DNA of 64,000 nt from Pseudomonas saponiphila (GCF_900105185.1 NZ_FNTJ01000001.1:3740501-3804500); one strand, 5' to 3'. Shown: positions 1 through 8,486, counted from the stretch's first letter. Translations and numbers: made by a program. The notes: generated from the letters alone by a model not told the origin.

Positions 1-1530
1 ACCGGCACAGTGATCGGCGTGGTAGCGCTGTTCCTGTTCGGCCAATCGCTGAACAGCGCCATCGTGCTGGGCCTGGGTCTGGCCCTGTCCTCCACCGCCC
101 TGGGCCTGCAGAGCCTGGCCGAACGCAAGGAGCTGAACAGCCCCCACGGGCGCATGGCCTTCGCCATCCTGCTGTTCCAGGACATCGCCGCCATTCCGCT
201 GATCGCCATGGTCCCGGTGCTGGCCGGCAACGATCACCACACCAGCAGCGCCGAGGACCTGCGCCACGGCCTGCAGGTGCTGGGCAGCATCGCCGTGGTG
301 GTGGTGGGCGGACGCTACCTGTTGCGTCCGGTGTTTCGCATCGTCGCTCGCACCCGCTTGCCGGAAGTGTCCACCGCCACCGCCCTGCTGGTGGTGATCG
401 GCACCGCCTGGCTGATGGACCTGGTGGGGGTGTCCATGGCCCTCGGCGCCTTCCTCGCCGGCCTGCTGCTGGCCGACTCCGAGTACCGCCATGAGCTGGA
501 AGCGCAGATCGAGCCTTTCAAGGGCCTGCTGCTGGGGCTGTTCTTCATCAGTGTCGGCATGGGCGCCAATCTCGGCCTGCTGCTCAGCGCGCCCATCGCG
601 GTGCTGGGCCTGACCCTGCTGCTGATCGGCCTCAAGCTGCCCCTGCTGTACGTGGTCGGGCGGTTGGCTGGCGACCTCAATCGCGAAAGCGCAGTGCGCC
701 TGGGCGTGGTGCTGGCGGCTGGCGGCGAATTCGCCTTCGTGGTGTTCAAGATCGGTCGCGACCAGGGCCTGTTCGAGGCCCGCCTGCATGACCTGCTGGT
801 GCTCACCATCACCCTGTCCATGGCCCTCACGCCGCTGCTGTTGCTGGCCTGCTCGCGCTGGCTCAAGCCCAAGGCCAAGCCCCTGGAGATGCCCGCCGAA
901 TACCGCCAGATCGACGCCGACAGCCCGCGGGTGGTGATCGCCGGCATGGGCCGCATGGGGCAGATCGTGGCGCGGATCCTGCGGGCACAGAAGATCCCCT
1001 TCGTGGCCCTGGACACCTCGGTGGACACCATCGAACTGATCCGCAGCTTCGGCGGCATGCCGGTGTTCTACGGCGACCCGATGCGCCCGGAAATCCTCAG
1101 CGCGGCCAAGGTCGGCACGGCGGAATACTTCGTCATCGCCACCGATGACCCGGAAACCAACATCAAGACCGCCGAACAGGTGCGCAAGCTCTACCCGCAC
1201 CTGAAGATCATCGCCCGAGCGCGCAACCGCCAGCACGTGCACCGACTGGTGGACCTGGAGGCCCAGGCCGTGCGGGAAACCTACTACTCCAGCCTGGAAA
1301 TGAGCCGTCGCACCCTGGTCGGCCTGGGGCTGAGCCAGGCCCAGGCGGACTCGCGGATCCAGCGCTTCACCCAGCACGACGAACAGCTGCTGGCGGCCCA
1401 GCACGCGGTCTACGACGACGCCGCCAAAGTGCTGCAGAGCGCCCAGGAAGCCCGGGCCGAGCTGGCCCGGCTGTTCGAGGCCGACGAGCAGGACGAGCAG
1501 ATCGAGAGCCCGCTGCCGCCGATGCGCTGA
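1..1530 (+). CDS. CPA2-family cation:proton antiporter, KefB/KefC-like (5' truncated by window)
   Basis: Inner-membrane monovalent cation/proton antiporter, probably a K+ efflux protein. The reading frame is open from base 1, so the N-terminal transmembrane helices lie upstream of the window. The visible 509 residues hold about nine hydrophobic helices, then a cytosolic RCK/TrkA-N domain starting near RVVIAGMGRMGQ, whose GxGxxG fold binds nucleotide. The tail is charged and alpha-helical (DEQDEQIESPLPPMR). KefB/KefC proteins are about 600 residues, so only about 100 are missing. The glutathione sensitivity of true Kef proteins cannot be judged from this sequence, so no symbol is given. A REP array begins 10 bp after the stop codon. 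Confidence 0.88.
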   Translation, partial: TGTVIGVVALFLFGQSLNSAIVLGLGLALSSTALGLQSLAERKELNSPHGRMAFAILLFQDIAAIPLIAMVPVLAGNDHHTSSAEDLRHGLQVLGSIAVVVVGGRYLLRPVFRIVARTRLPEVSTATALLVVIGTAWLMDLVGVSMALGAFLAGLLLADSEYRHELEAQIEPFKGLLLGLFFISVGMGANLGLLLSAPIAVLGLTLLLIGLKLPLLYVVGRLAGDLNRESAVRLGVVLAAGGEFAFVVFKIGRDQGLFEARLHDLLVLTITLSMALTPLLLLACSRWLKPKAKPLEMPAEYRQIDADSPRVVIAGMGRMGQIVARILRAQKIPFVALDTSVDTIELIRSFGGMPVFYGDPMRPEILSAAKVGTAEYFVIATDDPETNIKTAEQVRKLYPHLKIIARARNRQHVHRLVDLEAQAVRETYYSSLEMSRRTLVGLGLSQAQADSRIQRFTQHDEQLLAAQHAVYDDAAKVLQSAQEARAELARLFEADEQDEQIESPLPPMR

Positions 1531-1540
1531 CGCAGCGCGC

Positions 1541-2138
1541 CCTTCGCTGGCAAGCCAGCTCCTACACCTGCGGCACGCACACTCCGTAGGAGCCGGCTTG
1601 CCGGCGAAGGCGACCTCAAGGACCCCGGCAAATGCTCTGCAGGACGCGGTGCTCCCTTCGCTGGCAAGCCAGCTCCTACGCCTGCGGCACGCACACTCCG
1701 TAGGAGCCGGCTTGCCGGCGAAGGCGGCCTCAAGGACACCGGCAAATGCTCTGCAGGACGCGGTGCTCCCTTCGCTGGCAAGCCAGCTCCTACACCTGCG
1801 GCACGCACACTCCGTAGGAGCCGGCTTGCCGGCGAAGGCGGCCTCGAGGACGCCGGCAAATGCTCTGAAGGACGCGGTGCTCCCTTCGCTGGCAAGCCAG
1901 CTCCTACGCCTGCGGCACGCACACTCCGTAGGAGCCGGCTTGCCGGCGAAGGCGACCTCGAGGACGCCGGCAAATGCTCTGCAGGACGCGCTGCTCCCTT
2001 CGCTGGCAAGCCAGCTCCTACACCTGCAGCACGCACACTCCGTAGGAGCCGGCTTGCCGGCGAAGGCGGCCTCGAGGACGCCGGCAAATGCTCTGCAGGA
2101 CGCAGTGCTCCCTTCGCTGGCAAGCCAGCTCCTACACC
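1541..2138. repeat. Tandem REP array, 114-bp period
   Basis: The REP core CTTCGCTGGCAAGCCAGC starts at 1541, 1655, 1769, 1883, 1997 and 2111, exactly 114 bp apart. Each is followed about 30 bp later by the inverted partner GTAGGAGCCGGCTTGCCGGC, except the last. The result is five full units plus a terminal half unit. The spacer (GACGCCGGCAAATGCTCTG and variants) is also repeated, with only scattered substitutions. Because 114 is a multiple of 3, long spurious reading frames run through both strands here; I do not call them genes. Pseudomonas REPs are mobilised by RAYT transposases; none is seen in the window. Confidence 0.95.
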
Positions 2139-2214
2139 TAGCGATTACCGTCAGGTTCTGTCAGGAGGGGTTGTGTACAGTGAGCGCCGCCTCGCCTTTG
2201 AATGGATACGCCCC

Positions 2215-3321
2215 ATGAGCTCCACCCAAGAGAACGCCCCGGCCCTCAAGGAAATCTTCAACCAGCAGCGCCTGGAACACATCGCCGACGCCATGCGCGC
2301 GGTGTACCCGGCCTTCGACCGTCAGCGCTTCCTGCAACTGGCCGGCCACAACCTCGCCGAGCTGTCGCTGATGCAGCGCCTGGCCCGGGTCAACGAGAGC
2401 CTGCATCAGGTGCTGGACCTGGACTACCCCACCAGCCTCGACCTGTTGCGCAAGCTGGCGCCGCGCCTGAACAGCCGCTTCGTGTGCATCTTCCTGCCGC
2501 ACTACGTGGCCAGCTATGGCCTGCACGACTTCGAGCGATCGATGGCGGCCTTGAAGTACTTCACCGGCTTCGGCTCCTCGGAGTTCGCCGTGCGGCACTT
2601 CCTGCGCCAGGATTGCGCCCGCACCCTGGCCCTGATGCTGGACTGGGCCAGCGACCCGGATGAACACGTGCGCCGCCTGGCCAGCGAAGGCAGTCGCCCG
2701 CGGCTGCCCTGGTCGTTTCGCCTGGAGCAGTTGCAGGCCGACCCGCAGTTGGCGGCGCCGATTCTCGAACGCCTGAAGAGCGACCCCAGCCTGTACGTGC
2801 GCAAGTCGGTGGCCAACCACCTCAACGACATCAGCAAGGACCATCCGCAGTGGGTCATGCAGCGCCTGGAAGGCTGGCCCCTGGATCATCCCCACAGCGC
2901 CTGGATCGCCCGCCATGCCCTGCGCAGCCTGATCAAGCAGGGCCAGCGCCGGGCCCTGGCGATCATCGGCGCCGGGGCCCGGGCCGAGGTCGAGGTCAGG
3001 CGCTTTCAGGTCACGCCCGGGCAACTGCGCCTGGGCGAGCGCCTCGATCTGTCCCTGAGCCTGGCCTCAACCAGCCACCGCGACCAGCGCCTGGTGGTGG
3101 ATTACGCCATCGACTACGTCAAGGCCTCCGGTGCCACGGCGAGCAAAGTATTCAAGCTCAAGACCTTCACCCTGCCCGCCCTGGCCCAGGTCGACCTGGG
3201 CCGCAGCCAGCCGATCCGTGAACTGACCACCCGCCGCCATTATCCGGGGCGCCATGGCGTGCAGTTGCTGGTCAACGGCGAGCCTCTGGCCAGTGGGCAT
3301 TTCGAGCTGGTGATCCCCTGA
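2215..3321 (+). CDS. DNA alkylation repair protein, AlkD-like HEAT-repeat family
   Basis: A 368-residue all-helical protein resembling the AlkC/AlkD superfamily of HEAT-like-repeat DNA glycosylases, which excise alkylated bases. It is rich in short helical repeats, such as a central segment with DWASDPDEHVRRLASEG and SDPSLYVRKSVANHLND, which are typical of the DNA-cradling repeats. The last ~100 residues are beta-rich (RFQVTPGQLRLGERLDLSLS...), as in larger members. I chose ATG 2215. An in-frame GTG at 2173, only 4 bases after AGGAGG, would add 14 residues and is a real alternative. It is convergent with the cytochrome b561 gene. The catalytic residues were not verified, so glycosylase activity is inferred from the family. 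Confidence 0.8.
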   Translation: MSSTQENAPALKEIFNQQRLEHIADAMRAVYPAFDRQRFLQLAGHNLAELSLMQRLARVNESLHQVLDLDYPTSLDLLRKLAPRLNSRFVCIFLPHYVASYGLHDFERSMAALKYFTGFGSSEFAVRHFLRQDCARTLALMLDWASDPDEHVRRLASEGSRPRLPWSFRLEQLQADPQLAAPILERLKSDPSLYVRKSVANHLNDISKDHPQWVMQRLEGWPLDHPHSAWIARHALRSLIKQGQRRALAIIGAGARAEVEVRRFQVTPGQLRLGERLDLSLSLASTSHRDQRLVVDYAIDYVKASGATASKVFKLKTFTLPALAQVDLGRSQPIRELTTRRHYPGRHGVQLLVNGEPLASGHFELVIP

Positions 3322-3352
3322 GCAACCGCCGCCCGCAGCGCCCGCTCCCGCC

Positions 3353-3380
3353 TCGCGCTGGAACCGGCTTGCCGGCGGAC
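3353..3380. repeat. Single degenerate REP half
   Basis: The sequence GGAACCGGCTTGCCGGCGGA matches the REP core but lacks the GTAGGAG flank. It sits in the 119-bp gap between two convergent genes, the usual place for REPs. Confidence 0.6.
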
Positions 3381-3440
3381 GGGCCCCTGAGCCGCGCAAC
3401 ATCCTGACGGACGCCGTGCTCGGCAAAGGGCCCCCGCCGA

Positions 3441-3986
3441 CTAGCGGCCCGGCAGCATGCGCTTGAGGGTGTTGTCGCCCACCCAGTAGTGGTGGAACAG
3501 CCCGGCCGCGGCGTGCAGGCCGATCAGCCAGTAGCCGGCATTGCCCAGTTGCTCGTGCCAGTGCTTGAAGAAACGCGCCTGGTCCGGGTCCACCGTCACC
3601 GGCGCGGCCGGCAGGAAGAACTCGAAGTACGGCACCGGCTTGCCCGCCGCCGAGAGCATCAGCCAGGCCAGCAGTGGCGTGGCGATCATCAGCCCATACA
3701 GGATCAGGTGCATCAGGTGCGACAGTCCGGTCTGCCAGGCGGCCGGCGCCGGAGAGATCGGCGGACGCGGCTTCAGGCGCGCCAGCAGGCGAATCCACAC
3801 CAGGGCGAAGATGCTGATCCCGAACAGGCTGTGCAGTCCGAGAAACAGGCCTCGGGCCGTGCTGCCCCGGGGCATCAGGCCCTTGAGTTCGATACAGGCA
3901 TAGACACCGACGAACAGCGCCAGCATCAGCCAGTGCATCAGGATCGACAGTCGCGCATAGCGCGATGGTACGGATTGAGCAGTCAT
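3441..3986 (-). CDS. Cytochrome b561 (CybB/YodB-like)
   Basis: A 181-residue integral membrane di-heme cytochrome b that shuttles electrons between quinol and an acceptor; the E. coli homologue CybB is a superoxide:ubiquinone oxidoreductase. Four hydrophobic helices are visible. Candidate heme-ligand histidines are in LMHWL (H18), GLHSLFG (H52), KHWHEQLG (H144) and IGLHAAAG (H158). The length is typical of the family. It is transcribed divergently from the seven-gene operon starting at 4196, so the ~210 bp between them, with the direct-repeat boxes, may serve both. It may be part of the same stress response, but that is inference. Confidence 0.88.
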   Translation of the reverse strand: MTAQSVPSRYARLSILMHWLMLALFVGVYACIELKGLMPRGSTARGLFLGLHSLFGISIFALVWIRLLARLKPRPPISPAPAAWQTGLSHLMHLILYGLMIATPLLAWLMLSAAGKPVPYFEFFLPAAPVTVDPDQARFFKHWHEQLGNAGYWLIGLHAAAGLFHHYWVGDNTLKRMLPGR

Positions 3987-4088
3987 ACACAGTCCTCACG
4001 GTGATTCGGCACGCCTGAGTCATTCAGGTCGTCGCAGGGCCCGCGCAACGTCTTTTGCTGCCCGGGTGCGCCACCTTGCCGGGCCAGC

Positions 4089-4162
4089 CTTAAGGCAACC
4101 TGAAGAGCGCTGGGATGTCTCTTTGCCATCTTCAGATTGGGTTAAGAAAGCCTGCCGATACT
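4089..4162 (+). promoter_or_regulatory. Two PmrA/QseB-type direct-repeat boxes and a -10 element
   Basis: Box 1 is CTTAAG (4089-4094), 5 bases, CTGAAG (4100-4105). Box 2 is CTTCAG (4130-4135), 5 bases, GTTAAG (4141-4146). Hexamers repeated on an 11-bp pitch are the known site architecture for OmpR-family regulators of the PmrA/QseB/CprR kind (CTTAA-N6-CTTAA). GATACT at 4157-4162 can serve as a -10, which would place the -35 region inside box 2. The start codon of the operon is at 4196. Binding by the operon's own regulator (8487-9149) is inferred. Confidence 0.55.
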
Positions 4163-4195
4163 CCTCCCCAACACGCTTCGGGAGGCTCTATATCC

Positions 4196-4885
4196 ATGCC
4201 TGGCTTCGACTGCAACATCCACCTGCCGCTCAGCTTCGGCTGCGACGCCGCCACGCCCCTGACCCTGGCCCGCAGCTTGTCCGGGGAGCCCCAGCGCGCG
4301 GTTTTCGAAGCCTATGTCAGCCAGCGCTTCCGCCAGGTTCACGGCGCCAACATTCATCATTTCATGCCGCAGCTGTTCGGCCTCAGCGATCACCTGGGCG
4401 CGCTGTGCGCCGTCGCCGGGGTGCGCCTGGCCAGCAGCGGCCCGCTGTTTCTGGAGCGCTATCTGGATGCCCCGATCGAAACCCTGATCGACCTCGCCGC
4501 ACAACGCCCGGTGGAGGGCCCGGTGGAACGCCAGGGCGTGGTGGAGGTGGGCAACCTGGCGGCCAGCGACACCGGCAGCGCGCGATTGTCGATCATCGCC
4601 ATCACCTGGCTGCTGGCCATGGACGGCCTGGAATGGGTGGCGTTCACCGGCAACGTCGGCCTGGTCAACAGCTTCCATCGCCTGGGCCTGCGCCCCTTGA
4701 CCCTGTGCGCGGCCGACCCCGCGCGCCTGGGTGAAGACCGTCATCACTGGGGCAGCTACTACCAGAGCCAGCCAGCCGTACACGTGGGCAACATCCGTGC
4801 GGGGTTCATCCATTTGCGCAACATGGGGATGTTCAACCGCCTGGGCCTGCCACTGTCGTTCGAGGAGAGCAGCCATGTCGCTTGA
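4196..4885 (+). CDS. Thermostable hemolysin family protein (GNAT-like fold)
   Basis: A 229-residue protein of the family named after the Vibrio thermostable hemolysin, which belongs to the N-acetyltransferase-like clan. The segments VEVGNLAAS, ARLSIIAITWLLA and WVAFTGNVGLVNSFHRLGL resemble the acyl-CoA-binding core of acyltransferases. There is no signal peptide and no pore-forming motif, so the name may mislead. An enzymatic acyl-transfer role fits better with the acyl ligase whose start codon overlaps this gene's end (4875-4885). Start ATG 4196 has GGAGG 10 bases upstream; an upstream in-frame ATG at 4115 lies within the putative promoter. First gene of the seven-gene operon. Confidence 0.8.
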   Translation: MPGFDCNIHLPLSFGCDAATPLTLARSLSGEPQRAVFEAYVSQRFRQVHGANIHHFMPQLFGLSDHLGALCAVAGVRLASSGPLFLERYLDAPIETLIDLAAQRPVEGPVERQGVVEVGNLAASDTGSARLSIIAITWLLAMDGLEWVAFTGNVGLVNSFHRLGLRPLTLCAADPARLGEDRHHWGSYYQSQPAVHVGNIRAGFIHLRNMGMFNRLGLPLSFEESSHVA

Positions 4886-6356
4886 AGTGCAGCGTTTCAA
4901 GGAAGCGCTTCGTCAACACGCCGAACAAAAGACCGTCCATATCGCGCTCTGGGGTGATCGCCTGCGCCTGGACTACGCCACCCTCTACGCCGAGGTGATC
5001 TACCGCCAGCAACGCCTGCGCGATGAACAGGTGCAGGTCGTGGCGCTGGCCCTGGACAACGGCCCGGAACTGCTGCTGTGGGACCTGGCCGCGCTGTTCG
5101 AGGGCCTGGCCTGCCTGACCCTGCCACCCTTCTTCACCGACGCCCAGCGCCTGCACTGCCTGGAACAGAGCCGCGCCGAACTGCTGGTGGCCGAAGACGG
5201 CCAGGAGGCGGCGCTGCAAGCCGCCGGTTACCAACGCCAGGGCGAGTTCTGGCGCCGGCGTTTCGACGGACCGTCGAGCATGCCCCCGGGCACCGCGAAA
5301 CTGACCTTCACCTCTGGCACCACCGGCACCCCCAAGGGCGTGTGCCTGGGCGCCGAGAGCCTGCTGCGGGTGGCCCGGGAGCTGGAGCAGGCCAGTCATT
5401 CCAGCAATCCGCGCCATCACTTGGCGCTGCTGCCGCTGGGGATTCTTCTGGAAAACCTGGGCTGCTACGCCACGCTCTACGCCGGGGCCACCCTCAGCCT
5501 GCCCAGCCAGAAGACCCTGGGCATCCAGGGCGCCAGCGGCGTCGACGTGCCGACCCTGCTCGGCTGCCTGGCCGAGCGCCGGGCCGAGAGCCTGATCCTG
5601 GTGCCTCAGTTGCTGCTGTTGCTGGTGAACGCCGCCGAGCAGCGCCAGTTCAACCCCGCCAGCCTGCGCTTCGCTGCGGTCGGCGGGGCCAAGGTGTCCC
5701 TGGAGCTGCTGCAACGGGCCCAGCGCCTGGGCCTGCCGGTCTACGAAGGCTACGGGCTGTCGGAATGCGCCTCGGTGGTGTGCCTCAACCGCCCCGGGGC
5801 ACATCGCCCGGGCAGCGTCGGCCAGCCCTTGCCCCATGTCCGGGTGCACCTGGCGGCCGATGGCGAGGTGCTGATCGAAGGCTCACAACTGCTGGGCTAC
5901 CTGGGACAAACCGACACTCTCGACGGCTGGTGGCACAGCGGCGATATCGGCGAGTTCGACAGCGACGGCTACCTCTACCTCAAGGGCCGCAAGAAGCATC
6001 AGTTCGTCACCAGCTACGGGCGCAACGTCAACCCCGAATGGGTCGAAGCCGAGCTGACCCAACGCAGCCACATTGCCCAGGCCTTCGTCTATGGCGAGGC
6101 CCTGCCGCGCAACCACGCCCTGCTCTGGCCGCACCGCGCGGATTGCAGCGACAGCCAGCTGGCCGCCGCCGTGGCCCAGGCCAACGAGGCCTTGCCCGAT
6201 TACGCCCAGGTCCATCACTGGACCCGCCTGCAGCAGCCCTTCACTCCGGCCAACGGCCTCCTGACCGCCAATGGCCGGCCGCGCCGCGAGGCCATCGTCG
6301 AACACTACCGCGACCTGCTCTGCCCCCACCTTCATTCCGAGGAATCATCGTCATGA
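4875..6356 (+). CDS. AMP-forming acyl-CoA synthetase/ligase (ANL superfamily)
   Basis: A 493-residue adenylate-forming enzyme that would activate a carboxylic acid, probably a fatty acid, to acyl-AMP and then to a thioester. Visible motifs are the P-loop TSGTTGTPKG (146-155), the substrate-site motif YEGYGLSEC, the ribose-binding SGDIGEFD, and the hinge/C-domain GRKKHQFVTSYGRNVNPE with its conserved lysine region. It is slightly shorter than long-chain acyl-CoA synthetases. No acyl carrier protein is encoded nearby, which favours a CoA product or direct hand-off. The ATG overlaps the previous gene by 11 bp with GAGGAG before it; the stop overlaps the next start (ATGA). Substrate unknown. Confidence 0.88.
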   Translation: MSLEVQRFKEALRQHAEQKTVHIALWGDRLRLDYATLYAEVIYRQQRLRDEQVQVVALALDNGPELLLWDLAALFEGLACLTLPPFFTDAQRLHCLEQSRAELLVAEDGQEAALQAAGYQRQGEFWRRRFDGPSSMPPGTAKLTFTSGTTGTPKGVCLGAESLLRVARELEQASHSSNPRHHLALLPLGILLENLGCYATLYAGATLSLPSQKTLGIQGASGVDVPTLLGCLAERRAESLILVPQLLLLLVNAAEQRQFNPASLRFAAVGGAKVSLELLQRAQRLGLPVYEGYGLSECASVVCLNRPGAHRPGSVGQPLPHVRVHLAADGEVLIEGSQLLGYLGQTDTLDGWWHSGDIGEFDSDGYLYLKGRKKHQFVTSYGRNVNPEWVEAELTQRSHIAQAFVYGEALPRNHALLWPHRADCSDSQLAAAVAQANEALPDYAQVHHWTRLQQPFTPANGLLTANGRPRREAIVEHYRDLLCPHLHSEESSS

Positions 6357-7027
6357 GTTTTTTCGACCAACTGCAAGCGGCCACCGCACAGGAGCGGGAG
6401 CACCTGTTCAACCTGCCGATCATTCGCGAAGCCGTGGCCGGCCAGGTCAGCCTTGAGGGCTACCGGGCCTTCCTGACCCAGGCCTATTACCACGTGCGCC
6501 ACACCGTGCCGCTGATGATGGCCTGTGGCGCTCGCCTGCCGGAGCGCCTGGAATGGCTGCGCAGCGCGGTGTGCGAGTACATCGAGGATGAGTACGGCCA
6601 CGAGCAGTGGGTGCTCAACGACATCGTTGCCTGCGGCGGCGAGCGCCTGGCGGTGCGCGACGGCCAGCCCTGCATGGCCATTGAATTGATGGTGAGCTTT
6701 CTCTACGACCTGATCGCCCGCGGCAACCCGGTGGGCCTGTTCGGCATGGTCAACGTGCTGGAAGGCACCAGCATCGCCCTGGCCACCATGGCCGCCGGTA
6801 GCATTCAGGAGAGCCTGCAACTGCCACAGAGCGCGTTCAGCTACCTGGCGTCCCACGGTGCCCTGGACATCGAGCACATGCAGACCTACCGGCGCCTGAT
6901 GGATCGTCTCGACGATCCCGCCGACCAGGCCGCGGTGATCCATGCCTCCAAGGTGGTCTATCACCTGTACAGCGAGATGTTCCGCGGTCTGCCACGTGTC
7001 GGGGAGCGCGCCCATGCGTCTGTCTGA
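6353..7027 (+). CDS. Heme-oxygenase-like (TenA/HDO-type) putative diiron oxidase
   Basis: A 224-residue all-helical protein of the TenA/heme-oxygenase-like superfamily. It carries a full set of possible diiron ligands: E80-x-x-H83 (EYGH), E137 (VLEGTS), and H168-x3-D172-x2-H175 (SHGALDIEH). The last spacing matches what I recall for HDO enzymes such as CADD and SznF, and the ExxH pair recalls the fatty-acid decarboxylase UndA. Family members use iron and O2 for N-oxygenation, C-C cleavage or desaturation. TenA thiaminase is less likely given these metal ligands and the acyl ligase neighbour. Translationally coupled on both sides (ATGA 6353-6356; 14-bp overlap with the SDR gene). The exact reaction cannot be read from the sequence. 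Confidence 0.75.
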   Translation: MSFFDQLQAATAQEREHLFNLPIIREAVAGQVSLEGYRAFLTQAYYHVRHTVPLMMACGARLPERLEWLRSAVCEYIEDEYGHEQWVLNDIVACGGERLAVRDGQPCMAIELMVSFLYDLIARGNPVGLFGMVNVLEGTSIALATMAAGSIQESLQLPQSAFSYLASHGALDIEHMQTYRRLMDRLDDPADQAAVIHASKVVYHLYSEMFRGLPRVGERAHASV

Positions 7028-7823
7028 TACCCGCGCGGTGCTCACCGGGGCCAGTGGCGGCATCGGTCTGGCCATCGCCGAAGCCCTGTGCGCCAGTGGT
7101 GCCCAGGTGCTGGCCGTGGCCCGGCACAAGGAACCCCTGGCGCCGCTGCTGGCGCGCTACCCCAACCGACTGTGCTGGGTCTCGGCGGACCTGACCTTCC
7201 TCAGCGACCGGCGCAAGGTGCTGCTGGCCGCCGAGGCCATCGGCGGCGTCAACCTGTTGATCAACGCCGCCGGAATCAACCACTTCGCCATGCTCGAACA
7301 GCTCGATGATGCCGAGATCAACGCCATGCTGGCGGTCAACATCGGCGCGCCGATGTGCCTGACCCGTCTGCTGCTGCCGATGCTGCAACAGGCGCCCAGC
7401 GCCATGCTGGTCAACGTCGGCTCCACCTACGGCTCCATCGGCTACCCCGGCTACGCCGCCTACTGCGCCAGCAAGTTCGCCCTGCGCGGTTTTTCCGAGG
7501 CCCTGCGCCGGGAGCTGGCCGATACCCGGGTCAACGTGCTCTATGTGGCGCCGCGCGCCACCCGCACCCGCATGAACAGCCCCGCGGCCCAGGCCTTGAA
7601 CGCTGCCTTGAAAAGCAACGTCGACGATCCGCAGACCGTGGCCAACGCGGTGCTGCACGCCATCGCCGGCGACCACCGCGAGCTGTACCTGGGCTGGCCG
7701 GAACGGTTTTTCGTGCGCCTCAACAGCCTGCTGCCAAATCTGGTGGACCGCGGCCTGCACAAACACCTGCCGCTGATCCGGCGGCTGAGCATTCGATCCG
7801 AACGGGAGCACGAGGAACCATGA
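7014..7823 (+). CDS. Short-chain dehydrogenase/reductase (SDR)
   Basis: A 269-residue classical SDR, an NAD(P)-dependent oxidoreductase. It shows the nucleotide-binding TGASGGIG (11-18), the NAAG-type motif NAAGIN, the catalytic serine in NVGSTYG, and the YxxxK pair in YCASK. The loop after the active site reads PRATRTRMN where PG is usual. The C-terminal region (YLGWPERFFVRLNSLLPNLVD) is typical of SDRs that act on lipid-like substrates. In the operon it presumably reduces or oxidises the product of the ligase/HDO steps. Start ATG 7014 lies within the previous gene; the stop overlaps the next start (ATGA at 7820). Confidence 0.88.
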   Translation: MRLSDTRAVLTGASGGIGLAIAEALCASGAQVLAVARHKEPLAPLLARYPNRLCWVSADLTFLSDRRKVLLAAEAIGGVNLLINAAGINHFAMLEQLDDAEINAMLAVNIGAPMCLTRLLLPMLQQAPSAMLVNVGSTYGSIGYPGYAAYCASKFALRGFSEALRRELADTRVNVLYVAPRATRTRMNSPAAQALNAALKSNVDDPQTVANAVLHAIAGDHRELYLGWPERFFVRLNSLLPNLVDRGLHKHLPLIRRLSIRSEREHEEP

Positions 7824-8464
7824 AAGCCCTGATCAGTGCATTGTTGCTGGCCTGCCTGAGCCTGCCCGCCTGGGCCCTGGATGCCGCCGACCAGCAGCGG
7901 CTCAACGGTATCCAGCAAGGCTGGGCGCACATTCAGTACCAGCTGCCGGCCGAGCAGCGGGCCGCGGCCTTCGAACAACTGGCCACGCAAACCCGGGCCT
8001 TCACTCAGGAGCGTCCTGCGCTGGCGGAGGCCTGGATCTGGTCGGGCATCGTCACTAGCAGTTGGGCCGGCGCCCAGGGCGGGCTCGGTGCCCTGAGCAA
8101 GGCCAAGGCGGCCAAGGCCGACCTGGAGCTGGCCCTGGGCCTGGACCCCAAGGCGCTGCAAGGTTCCGCCTACACCAGCCTCGCTGCGCTGTATGATCGC
8201 GTTCCCGGCTGGCCCATCGGTTTCGGCGACGCCGACAAGGCCGAGGAACTGCTCCAGCAAGCCTTGCAGCAAAACCCCGAGGGCCTGGATAGTCTGTACT
8301 TCTGGGGTGACCACCTGTATCGCCAGGGCCGCTACGGCGAAGCCCGGGTCGCCTTGCTCAAGGCCCTGCAGGCAGCGCCGCGCCCCGGTCGGGAAGTGGC
8401 CGATCAGGGCCGGCGCGAAGAGATCCGCGCCTTGCTGGCCGAGGTGGGCAAGAAAATCAGATGA
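7820..8464 (+). CDS. Periplasmic TPR-like protein
   Basis: A 214-residue exported protein with a clear signal peptide (MKALISALLLACLSLPAWA, cleaved before LDAAD). The mature part is helical with TPR-like pairs, for example KADLELALGLDPKALQGSAY and the helix pair around AEELLQQALQQNPEGLDSLY, so it probably binds a partner protein. It is coupled by ATGA overlap to the SDR gene and lies 22 bp before the regulator gene. A periplasmic scaffold between a biosynthetic set and a sensor kinase suggests it delivers or senses the product, but that is inference; no enzymatic motif is seen. Confidence 0.75.
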   Translation: MKALISALLLACLSLPAWALDAADQQRLNGIQQGWAHIQYQLPAEQRAAAFEQLATQTRAFTQERPALAEAWIWSGIVTSSWAGAQGGLGALSKAKAAKADLELALGLDPKALQGSAYTSLAALYDRVPGWPIGFGDADKAEELLQQALQQNPEGLDSLYFWGDHLYRQGRYGEARVALLKALQAAPRPGREVADQGRREEIRALLAEVGKKIR

Positions 8465-8486
8465 CCGGAACAGGACAGGAGTCGAT

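Noticed and set aside
1410..2218. Long open frames on both strands across the REP array
   Set aside because: They arise because the 114-bp repeat period is divisible by three; the predicted proteins are just translated REP units.
4196..4885. Pore-forming hemolysin
   Set aside because: No signal peptide or amphipathic pore segments; the family belongs to the acetyltransferase-like clan and the operon context is enzymatic.
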